64,000 bases of DNA from contig JAFEUB010001107.1 of the NCBI GenBank assembly GCA_024529925.1, positions 2,902,001 to 2,966,000 of the forward strand, in the 5' to 3' direction. Shown piece after piece: positions 23,956 to 34,266 of this stretch; position 1 is the stretch's first letter, and every line of letters starts with the position of its first letter. The stretch is from Ophthalmolycus amberensis (Eukaryota > Chordata > Actinopteri > Perciformes > Zoarcidae). Below the pieces are notes generated by a model. It was not told the origin of the DNA. It made no database searches and saw nothing but the letters and a program-made list of their open reading frames with translations. The position numbers and the translations under genes were made by a program.

Positions 23956-26361
23956 TTATGTACAATATGTACAACATTTATTATAATTAATATATAAAAT
24001 AGACAATGTACTTAAATTTTCACAATAGAAAAAATACAAGTAATAAATACAAAAAAAACATTTTTTTTGTTTTGCAAGTATTACAAAACATCCAGCACAG
24101 TTTGACAGATGTGAGACGTTAAAATATTGGGAATAAATGCTTTTTTTGCCACACCGATATTCATATAGCTAAATATATGCCTCATATCTTGGTCAACACA
24201 GTGTGTTGTGTTACGACGCCTGCTTATAAATGATATTGCGAGCACTATTCAGTGGCCTGGACTCCACGACGGCCGAGCCTGTTGGAGCACATCGTGGCTG
24301 AAACGGCTCGACTGATTGAGGTTTTCAAGTGAATAACGCGCCACCTCTCTCAACCTTCTTCCCCAGTCCGCCATGCCTACTTTCTTTCTCCATCGTTCCA
24401 ACAACTCCTCTACCCTTCCTCTCTCCACCTTTCTTTCCACATTTCCTTTAACATCCTGTGGATCTGCCCAACCAGCCAAATACAGAAGTGACCTTAATTT
24501 TTCACACAAACAAACAAAAATCATCATAGAAAAATAATATCCCTCCAAGAATCCACTATGACAAGCCAAGTACAAACATGGCGAGAACACGCACGCACAA
24601 AAAAAATCATCATACAGCAATATGGCCATTGGCTTTGAGCATATTTCTACATAGCTAATAATTAACATTTTGTAAAGTAATCATCGTTGCCAAACACAAT
24701 AATTAGACGTGAGAATATCCCCGGACTAGTCATAAGTAAGTACTTCTGAACACACAGAACATCACAGCACTCGTTAGCTTGTCTTTTCATAACATCTACC
24801 TTTAAATACAAATAAAATATAGAATATATCTCTGATAAATGTCACTCAACATTTTCGTCTCTCAACGGCACGTACAAACATTACAAATAAGAACACAAGA
24901 CGGGAATGTATGCGGAGGATTCGCATCGGCTTGAGCGTAATTCCTACCAGATGAGACTCCGCTATTACACATTTGTAGCAAAAACAAAACAAAATGACCA
25001 ACATCTGTTGTTGGGAGTCTACCAGATATGAAAAAAAAGAGCAGACCGTAGCAAATTTACTGCACAGTGGAGATTGTGAAATGAGCAATGAGGGATTAGA
25101 GCTCAGAAATTCAGAGAAAGCCCAAATACAGAAATGTGCGGTCAACAATGAGCGATTACAGTCTTGTTTTCACCCTTTCCCCTCTTAGGTTTGCATTCTC
25201 CTCACTCCCAAATACACTGAAGGCACTGCGTTAATGTGAGGAACGTGTACACGAGCAGTACAAAACTACTTTCGTAGAACAGGTAGGAAGTCGCGGCGGA
25301 TGCATCCAAAAAAAAGAAAAGAAACGCCACCGAAACCAACGGGAAGGAATTCATGACTCACAGATTCTGTGTTTTCTCAACCTTGTTCTGAACCGTGTGG
25401 CCATTTTTGCTTTCGAAACCCATGTGACCCGAACAGTTGTTAGTCTTCTCCTGTGACCCCCCCCCCCCCGCTCCCACCTGCACGTTAAGTGACACCGAGG
25501 TTGGGAGACTCTGCATTAATGACTAACAGAAGAGAATGAATCAGACTTTGGGACATTTTCTTGCACAGTAGCAGAGACAGACGGAGAGGCCTGGGCTGGT
25601 TCGAGGAAACAGCTAGTAGCTTCAGACTGTTAACTGCGCCAGGAATGCGAGCCGTAGAGCTGGAGGAAGCTGCACATGCGTCCGCTCCACGCTGGCGTTG
25701 TTTTTTTTGCTGTCGGTCGGGTGCCGTGACAGGCGGCGGGAGCGCGATCAGAGAGACGCCAGCGCCGGAGCTGGATTTGCTGAGCAGGGAACATGTACAG
25801 TAACGGTGGTTTGTGTCGGTCTGGCTTCAGTCAGAGTCCAGTTAGTCAATGTCTACGCCCCGTGTGGACCAGGGACTGAGTGTGAGGGTTTTTTGTGCGC
25901 GTGTGTGTATGTGTGTGTTGACTGTGTGAGTGCATCAGTGCTCGACGCCTCGTTCACATTAATCCGGCTGCATCTTTCTGAACAAATGCTCTGAAGTACA
26001 TGTCGGCCAACTAAGCCGCAGTGTCCTAAACCAGCATGAGTGGAGGACACCTCGGTCCGGGGCCTTTGCTTTGGAAAACTACACACGGCCGCTGTCGTCG
26101 CACTCGGCTCCGTCAACACCGTGTCACGCAGGAATGAATGACTCCTGCTTACGTAAGTCCTATGGAATTTAAAAATGTGAACGAGGCGCAACGCAGACAA
26201 GTGCTTAGTATTTTCCTACTAAAGTCGTTTTCCTGTTCTTCGGCATGTGTGTGTGTATAGCGCATATATCTATATATCTATATATGTGCCTGTGTGTGTT
26301 TGTTTGCATTGCAGGTTGTGCATCCCCCCCCCTTCCCCTCCCCCCAGTCCAGCAGCTCCTT
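23956..26361 (-). other. maff: maff 3' UTR
   Basis: About 2.4 kb between the maff stop codon and its poly(A) site. It has many ATTTA-type AU-rich strings on the minus strand, such as at 24030-24045, 24795-24840 and around 24170. These fit the unstable, inducible mRNA expected for small Maf genes. No open frame of note on either strand. Confidence 0.55.
23977..23982 (-). terminator. maff: Polyadenylation signal AATAAA, maff
   Basis: TTTATT on the plus strand is AATAAA for maff. Reading on the minus strand, it is followed after about 20 bases by GGTGTGGTTGTGGGTTG, a GU-rich downstream element. Confidence 0.65.
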
Positions 26362-26984
26362 CTAGGACGGCTCCTGATCTCTCTGTGGCTGAGGCTGTGG
26401 CGGACTCTTCACGATGGTGATGACCGACGCGGTGTTGAGACGCGGGGCGGTGGCCAGCAGGTTGCCCCCCCCGGCCTCCAGGCCCCGGGCGAACCTCTGG
26501 AGGGCGGCCAGTCGCGCGCCGAGCCCCTCCAGCTCTTTCCTCATGCCGGCGTTCTCCGCCCCGAGCCTCTCCACCTCCCTCTGGAGCTCCGTCTTCTGCA
26601 GCTCCAGGGCCTCGCGCTGGGACACGCGCTTCACTCGGCAGCTGGCGGCAGTAGCCCCGGTTCTTCAGGGTGCGCCGGCGCTGCTTCAGCTTCTGGATCT
26701 CGTCGCGGGACATGCCGCGCAGATGCAGGTTCAATTCTCGCACCGTGAGGGACATGAGCTCGTTGTCCGACAGGACGGGCACGTTCTCGCCGCACTCCTG
26801 CTTCACCTGGAGAGAAAAAGAGTGACGGTGGAGAAGGAAGAGAAGACAAAAATACGACCAATGGCGTTAAAGAATAACTGACAGGAAGGAGACCAAAACT
26901 TATTTTCAAAATAGACAGTCAAGGGCTATCACATGACTGACTGAGTTTTACCTTCAGGGCTTTGCTGCTTCTTTCTGATGTCAT
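26362..26984 (-). CDS. maff: Small Maf bZIP factor MafF, with one extra base
   Basis: Small Maf proteins lack an activation domain and pair with CNC factors (NRF2, BACH1) or themselves at MARE/antioxidant elements in the nucleus. Coding exons on the minus strand: 26984-26952 (MTSERSSKALK, donor GTAAAA) and 26806-26362. Residues run VKQECGENVPVLSDNELMSL, TVRELNLHLRG, then LKQRRRTLKNRGY, the conserved extended homology/basic region. At 26650 one extra base (A on plus) breaks the frame inside the invariant RGYAASCRVKR block. After it the correct frame resumes with the leucine zipper and ends TASVITIVKS...QEPS. Without that base the gene would be 158 aa (human MAFF 164) with no other defect. A leader exon lies at 27038-26985, with a noncoding first exon near 29.5 kb. 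maff rather than mafg/mafk rests mainly on the tmem184b-csnk1e neighbourhood. Confidence 0.9.
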
Positions 26985-27038
26985 GATCCAACTGTCTCCG
27001 GCCTCTCCAAAACACCAGTCAACACAGATACGGACACT
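26952..27038 (-). other. maff: maff exon 2 (leader plus first 11 codons)
   Basis: The acceptor TTCTTTCAG at 27047-27039 (minus strand) opens an 87-nt exon. It holds 54 nt of leader, then ATG at 26984-26982 and 11 codons, ending at a GTAAAA donor. Confidence 0.75.
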
Positions 27039-29469
27039 CTGAAAGAACAGAAACAGGACACGCACACAAAAAAATAAGTATGTTGTGAGATGTGACTTGC
27101 GAATCATGCCGTTTTTTGGTTCAGATCTGGCCTGACATTCACCATCCGCTCACAAGATAGCCAGTCACGCACGATAAAGAAAAAAGGAGAACCCGCAGAT
27201 CTTTCATGCTTCTCCAAACTGCTGCTCTCTCATTAAACCCTGCGGTTTGATATTAAAAGGAAGAGGAGGTTTTGAAAGCGACACGCCGGCCTCGGTTAGC
27301 TGGAATGGCGAGGAGGAAGTTCTCGTGCGTCTGCCCTTTCGGTTGCTCAAAGCAGGTGTCCTAACCAATCCCCTCAGCACTTCCTCTTGTCAACACAACG
27401 CCAACGGTTCAAAGCTTTCATTGTGACGTCTATTCCTCACCGTTAACAAGAGACATTTAAGTGAAATGGAACACAACATTACAATAACCACTAAACTAGA
27501 AAACCGCTGAAACTTTTCTATAATGCTTTTTTCCTTTAAACGTATAAATCATAATAAAAATAGGAGCCTAGACACCGAGATCGGGTAAGTTTGCACACAC
27601 TTTAATTGCTGCTGTACCAACATGTAACAGCAGCAGTGAGAGTTTGTTTAAGTGCGTTTGGAAACGATCTCCCGTTGTTCTTACTGAACGCTTGACACAG
27701 ACTGCGTGGGGACTTCCTATACTCGCCTTAAGGTCAGCTCGCGAATGTTGTGTGGGATTAAAGTCCAACATCTAACTGGGCCAGCCTTCTTGACTTCTTC
27801 TCTGTGTTTTAGATCGCTGTCATGCTGATATAAAAAAAAAAATGACTCCTGCACTTAAACTTGAAGCTGTTTTAGCTATTTACCAATTTCGCCTCCATTG
27901 ACCATAATGCTGTCTGTTGACGAGGGGCTACAGTGTATTGACTGTGTTTAGCAAAGACATCTTCTGACATTGGCATTTAATTCAGTTTTACTTTGACATT
28001 ATCAAACCACAGGGTTTTTCCCCACATGGCTTCGGGAGAGTGAAAGTGTGATACAGTGTACTTTCACATGTATTGCAACAGTGGGTTTTCTTCTTGACTT
28101 GCTTTCATTACAATCACGACCCGTTATATAGAAGGATATTACACTATTATAAACGAATTAAAGGCCTTTTTGTTTAAGGAATCAAAACTGTGAAATCTAA
28201 AAAGGTAAACACGTGTGTAGAGAGAGCAGCACGCATTCCAGTGGATGTAAAGAGAAGGCTTGATGTGTGCCGCTCTCCAGCAGCATGTCAGAAAACAAAC
28301 TGGACTCCCAGCAAGGTAACCATGCTGCCAGGCAGGAGGGAGGAAACGTAAACGCAAAAGGAGTCATTAAAGTTAGTCACATTTCGTCGGTTTCATTTAT
28401 AGGGCCCTCGAGCTCAGTTTCAAAAATCCAATTTCCGTAAAAACTTGACTCCATAATAGTAGAATTGGGCGTTAACGGTACATGTAGGCCTTAAACTCGT
28501 GTACGGTAGGTGTTGCTCCATATACAAGACGTTATGGCCTATAGTTTGCTGACATTTGACTGCATTTCCCGACATGCGTGGGAAGTGGAGGTTGCAGGAA
28601 TAGCGGTTGTCCGACCAGCCCGGCTGTAAACCCATGAGACCGCCGTTTCGTGAAGTCAGGGTGATTCAGCAATAAAGCGCTCAGCTCAGCTCCTCAAAGA
28701 CCGCCAGTCAGTCCAAACACAGAAAACACAGCTGCGACCACGTCTCTCTGTATTTGTCCAAACAAGCACAGCATGTCCACGATGGCACCTCACTATAAAT
28801 ACCACTTAAGACGACGTACTTTTCGGCTCCCAGAGTGGTACGCAACAAGTGAAACGCAGCGCTGCCAAAGCTACAACTAACGCTAGTTAGCGGGGTTTGT
28901 AAAGTAAAACACCCTCGTATGAATCCAGTTTGAATTCAAAATGACTACAAAAACAAAATAGCGAACAGGGACCACCTCTGGAAATATGTATCTAGCTACG
29001 CTACATCCAGAATCCACCCGTATCCTTATACGGAGAGGAGCTGGCCAGCTTGCGGTGAAGGCGCCGCTGCTATATAGTAAACAGCCATCACGAGTGCCCT
29101 CGACATCCATTTTAGTAAGACTTTAAATAATACATTTAGATTGTTTTAAAACGTACAGTTACAAAGAAGGAAGTGGGGACATCATTTGGCTGTCAGATGT
29201 TACAAGTATAGAGGCTTAAATGTGAAGCGCGGGGCCAAATTACGAGCATCATCTTAAACATGCTAGTAATGTTAACTGTTAGCACCTAGCATCGGCGGCT
29301 TCTGACGAGCTAACCTAAAGGAGATTAAAGCAAACAGCTGCCTGCTCACTTGTCCTTGGTTGGTTGGCCAGTCCCCGGCGGAAAGAAGTCGTCTAGTGTT
29401 TGTCTGTCGCCATCACCTTCCAGCGGAATATTTTAACGTTTAATATTTAGTAAAATAATATAATTTACC

Positions 29470-29590
29470 TGCTGGGTCGACGCGACGCTGGCGACAAAAT
29501 GTCAGTCCGCCTTTTCCCGGAATTACTCCGCTGCTCTCTGAGGTTGGATTCTTTCATTCACAAAAAACACAAGCGACCATGACGTCAGGT
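29470..29590 (-). promoter_or_regulatory. maff: maff first exon and promoter, with CRE and STAT-type sites
   Basis: On the minus strand a noncoding exon ends near 29469 at CCCAGCAG/GTAAAT. TGACGTCA, a full CRE palindrome, lies at 29580-29587. TTCCCGGAA, a STAT-type palindrome, lies at 29514-29522. GC-box sequence follows at 29600-29630. Both sites suit a stress- or cytokine-inducible gene; binding is inferred from motif only. The transcription start is not defined. Confidence 0.5.
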
Positions 29591-29639
29591 CTAAAGAATG
29601 AGGGCGGAGCCAACTCCGCCCCCGCGGCGTACTCCGGGA

Positions 29640-30990
29640 GGATGTAAACAAGGAATCCCTTCGTCCCAGAACTTTTCCATGACCAGGCCCCCTTTCGCTG
29701 TTCCAAGCAACAACAACTCTTCTGAAAAAAAGGCAAAAACACTGGGAAAGGATTGAGAGTCACCCTTTGCTGACACAAGCAGTAGAAGCTATAAGATGGG
29801 GAAGTTAAAAATCAGACAGAATCCAACAACAAAAACAAATACTAAAGCTAAAACACACACTACCCACAAACACATGTGTACTCATACTTTACAGTTTGGC
29901 ATTTCATGAAAAGTGCATTTATAGGAGATTAGATTTCCCTGCTGCATGACAGACAATCAGTAGAGGTGGTCCATTATGTGTTTGTTTTTCTAACTGAGGA
30001 ATTTTTATTAATTGTTAAGGATTATAGCGTTGGGACTATTTTATTATATTTAGTTACACGTTATATAGGGATATTTTCCCGTAACCTAATACATAGAAGA
30101 CAAAGCATGTATCACAAATAGCCTACTTCAGAATATACTCAATTGAAGTACATATCTACAAATGTATTTTTAATGTTTTAATGTACCTGTAGTTGCAAAT
30201 GTGTGTTAAACATTGGGAGTAGGAGCAACGGTTCTACTCTGACCTATATTGTACATATTCTGAGAAAAATACCATTCATTGGTTTGTCCGATGTAGCTAG
30301 CCTGCATTTGAGCTGAGTGAATATTATTGTTATATTTCCTGACTGTTTTCCAGCACCACTAATATGCAAAACGGTGGCAACTTTGGTCACATCAAACATG
30401 AAAATAGACCATATAACAATAGCCATAATTTGATAACCCTTTTCGCTATGTTGTTGTGCTTAATACTCGTTTTAACAATGTACTAGTGTTCCAACGCTTC
30501 GTTCATGCTCTAAAAATGCTTATTTATTGTTCCAACAAAATACAGGTGTTTTATAATATAACAATCTATAATACTTACATTTTTGAAAGAATACATTTAT
30601 ATCTGCAATTAAAACAAGCTGTTCAAATCTCAGGTTGATTGATTTATCTGACTACTTGGACTCACTGCTAGCCAAAACAAACATTCTTCACATACACTGC
30701 AGGCTGCTGTCGGACAGCCTCAACGACAGGGGGCGCTGTTTGTTTCTAGATGAAGTACAAACTGACCCCTAACCTGCTGTCGTAACGCGTCCCTGGCAAA
30801 CCTCACGTTTTCCCACTGTGACCTCGGACTGTCGTTGAACAGATGCACGCCTCCTAGCATTTAGCTTCGATGAAAACCTGGTGGAAGTCATCCGAAACAC
30901 ACTGAACGGACTGTCGGCTTCACGGTGTTTTCTAGCGACTTTTCCCCACCGTGCGCAAAGCTGATCCAGGCCGACAGAGAGGAGCGGGCT
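29640..30990. other. Intergenic space between divergent maff and tomm22
   Basis: About 1.3 kb, mostly AT-rich, becoming CpG-rich after 30770 as it approaches tomm22. No exon recognised. GGGGGCGCTG at 30731 is a partial CTCF-like match. Confidence 0.55.
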
Positions 30991-31000
30991 AGCAGGAGAC

Positions 31001-32279
31001 ATGGCCGCGATCGAGGAGCTTTCCCCCGCTGCGGGCCCGGTGTCCACCCGGCCCCCCGAGGACGAGATTGACGACGACGAAGATGAAGATGTTAGTGGCT
31101 AGTCATTCTGTGGTATTTCTGAAATGTGAATGAAAACAAATAAATAAATAACACAGAGTCGCTCTGTTCTTTCTGGGCTAAAGTAAGACTAGCTAACACG
31201 GATGTACCGATGCTAATTAGGTAGCACCTGGGGTGATCAGGCTGTGACAAACCCTGTACGAGTCCATGGTCTGTTGCAAGCTTATTGCTATAGCAATTGT
31301 GAAATAGTTAAAACATTGTTTGATCGAACTAGCAGTGATTCCACTCATGTCATGTCAGTAGAAACATAATGTATCAGTGTTAACATCAGCCAAACCAACC
31401 TGTAACAAACCATATAGGGGGAAAAAAAACTATTTAGATTTTGGATGTATTTTTTCTTCATGCCTTTATTCATATGAGATGCTGCTTGAGTGCTTACTCA
31501 GTCATTTTGTATCACAAGTGTCATGTCTGACGTGTGTCTCCTTCAGCTGGACGAGACACTGATGGAGAGGTTGTGGGGCCTGACCGAGATGTTCCCCAAC
31601 ACAGTTCGCACTGCTGCTGAAGTGTCTGCACTCTGCTCTGTCTCACTGGCCAAGAAGTTTTACAGGTAGACCCGAAGTCTCACTTTTTGTCACTGCAGGA
31701 ATTCATACAGAGTGTTACAGTAGCCCAGTGGATCAAGAGAGTAACTACTAATTCATAGGCCTGATCCCAGCAGCAGCCAGTGGTCCTGTCTTTGTTTTAC
31801 GAAGTTAGACCCACATCTTACCAAACAGTTACACATTGTAAATCACTGGAGGCTCATCTTAAAAATCAGAAACTAATCAGGTTTTTAAACTTGTTCCAGT
31901 TTTTCCCGCTCGGCTCTCTGGGTCGGTACTACCTCCTTCATGATCTTGGTGCTGCCTGTTGTGTTCGAGACGGAAAGACTACAGCTAGAGCAGCAGCAGA
32001 TACAACAGCAGAGACAGGTGAGCGTTCCTGTGCATGTACGATAAGCGCTAAGAGATGGCCACAAACACTTACGGTTTTACAGGTGCGGGGAAGCAAGCGT
32101 TGACGCCGAGGACTGGTCACAGTATGAACAGGGATTTGCAATTTCTAATGTGCTGTTTGAGTACACCGGTGAGCAACCTGAACGATCGACTCTTTCGCTT
32201 CCAGATCCTGTTGGGGCCCAACACTGGAATGTCTGGCGGGATGCCGGGCATGATGCCTCCTGCACCTGGCAAGATGTGA
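31001..32279 (+). CDS. tomm22: Mitochondrial import receptor subunit TOM22
   Basis: Central receptor of the TOM complex in the mitochondrial outer membrane. It binds presequences together with TOM20 and docks them to TOM40. Coding exons: 31001-31090, 31547-31665, 31900-32017 and 32205-32279; phases agree and give 133 aa (human 142). The first exon is acidic (EDEIDDDEDED, residues 20-30), as expected for the cytosolic presequence-binding part. Conserved blocks are LDETLMERLWGLTEMFP, then the single membrane segment ALWVGTTSFMILVLPVVFE, and the intermembrane-space tail ILLGPNTGMSGGMPGM. The first donor is GAT/GTTAGT, weaker than the others. The order next to dmc1 matches human 22q13. Confidence 0.96.
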
Positions 32280-32571
32280 GACACGGAAAAGGGCCGACAT
32301 GAACCTGAGATCTGCTGCTCAGCGGTACAGCTGGGGGAGGCCGGTCGCAAGGAGAGACAGAGAGACCGTGGAGAAGGGCAAAGAACTGCAGTTTAGAGAA
32401 AAGAGAAGCAAAAGCTGGATGTCGGCAGCATGAAAGGCCCACTCCAAACATTGGATTGGAAGGAGGATGTGATGCGATTCTGACACTTCTCTCTCACTGT
32501 CTCTCCTTACTCCAACATCATGCAGAGACTTATTTCCAGGAGCACTGCTTCTGTTTTCTTTTTCATTTTTT

Positions 32572-32577
32572 AATAAA
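32572..32577 (+). terminator. tomm22: Polyadenylation signal AATAAA, tomm22
   Basis: Canonical hexamer 293 bases after the stop codon, preceded by a T-rich tract. Confidence 0.7.
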
Positions 32578-32599
32578 TCAACATGAATAATTTGTTCTT

Positions 32600-34230
32600 T
32601 AGGGGATAGCAGGTATAAGTGGATACATTGAAAGCAAAAAGGTTACCAACCGTATGTCTCGGTGTTTGCAGCCTGAAGAACATATATGCTATACTCACAG
32701 TATTTTAGCAGTTTTGTTCATCGTCATCGAATGGGACAGGTCTGATGCATTGTGAACCGCACTGTAAATGCTATTAATACACGTAGTCGACAGGATGGCC
32801 TCTTGAAGTTCGACAAGATAAACATCACTCTTTTCTATGTGGCCCATTCCTATGTGTGCATTTGTCACATGTCACAGTTCAAATGTAGACTATCTACAGT
32901 GTGTATGATGGAGTGCAATGTCTCTCACTTCAGTTATTGGATTGATTGCATTGCTCTAGTTTTAAGCAACAGATTGTATAATGCAGCAACACCAGATTCC
33001 ATGGTGTTAAATTATTCAAAGATTGTTGGGTCCTTTTCTCTTGATGGTGTGTGTGAAGAGTGAAATTATATTGTCATTGAAGACGGGACACATGTCATAC
33101 GGTTTTGGACAAATATGGTGGTTGAGGGAAAACGTATGCTAAATATTTCAATATCGTTCTGACATGTCCAGTCTGCGTTATGTTATTTTCTGTTCTCTTT
33201 TGACATCCATGTGAATTTACAATCTCTTTCCTCTTTTCAGTAAGCAAACACGTCTCTGTTTTCTGTTCAACATGATTGCGGTAATTAAAACACCAAATCA
33301 AAAGGAAAGTTAAGAGTTTACTTTCAGCACGTTTGTTTTGTGTCGTCAAACAGCAGTAAGTAGGGATTTATGAATGACAGACCAGGCTAAGTTATATTAT
33401 TAAAGACGTTAACAAATAATTAATTCAAGTTTTCTAATATCAAAATGAGGGTAAATGAATGTAAGAATATTTTTCAACATATCAACATGTCTGCAATGAA
33501 AATGTTCCATTATTGTAGTCGCGATGACACCCTAAAATAATAATCAATTTTCAGAATGCAGCACATGCATTTTCAAACACTATAAAGAGTAGTAAATACA
33601 GAATATCTCTGCACACATTTTTTAATGCCTGTGTCCAATGCTGCGTTCACTGCTCTTTTTCAGCCCATAGTCTTTTGAGTGATAATGGGAACGTGTTCTC
33701 TTTTGGCTCAGATCAGTAACTAATGAGCATTTTTGAAAATCACTATAACATTATAAACACTTTAAACCCAGTTATGAAGTTGTACAGGTTCCCATTTAAA
33801 ATCAATAATTGTTGGCAATGTCACGATACATCCATAGTTTATGTTCGTTCAATTGATAAGTTTATAATTTCCGACTGCACTTGAACAGACTAAAATCGCG
33901 AATTCCCGCCAGTTGTCTCACGCGACCTCCTTCAAGAGCCAAAGAGCACTGCCTTTTAACTTAAGATAGTATTTTTTTAGTCAGTATCTCTTGTCGTGTT
34001 GTTGCTAACGTTATTTAACAAGAATATATCCTAGTTGTGATAGTTTTACTGACAGTCTTGTTGATGTTGTGAGCAGCTGATAGACAAGAGTAACAGCTAA
34101 TTAGCTATTAATAGCTAGCGTTAGCTACGTTAGCATTTACACAGACAGGTTAGCATTAGCTACATTAACTTAAGCTGACCCGGGCTAAAGATACTTGCTG
34201 ATTGACAGCAACTGAATCAGCCAAAATCCG
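32600..34230. other. Intergenic tomm22-dmc1
   Basis: AT-rich, with no exon recognised. 34090-34160 is a low-complexity patch of repeated GTTAGC/TAGCTA strings. TTCCCGCC at 33903-33910 is listed separately. Confidence 0.6.
33903..33910 (+). promoter_or_regulatory. dmc1: E2F-type site upstream of dmc1
   Basis: TTCCCGCC (GGCGGGAA on the other strand) is an E2F/E2F6-type site, 357 bases upstream of the dmc1 ATG in a local CpG patch (TCGCGAA, CACGCGAC). In mammals E2F6 sites silence meiotic genes in somatic cells. Transfer of that role to this gene is inference. Confidence 0.35.
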
Positions 34231-34266
34231 TTTTATCTTCAACGTTTAACCCATACTACATTGAAA

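Noticed and set aside
26270..26806. 178-codon minus-strand frame starting with maff sequence
   Set aside because: Only its first half is Maf. The rest is the out-of-frame continuation after the extra base at 26650, not a novel fusion protein.
33950..34170. Possible structured element from repeated GTTAGC/TAGCTA
   Set aside because: No fixed unit, ends or duplication. This is low-complexity sequence, common in fish DNA.
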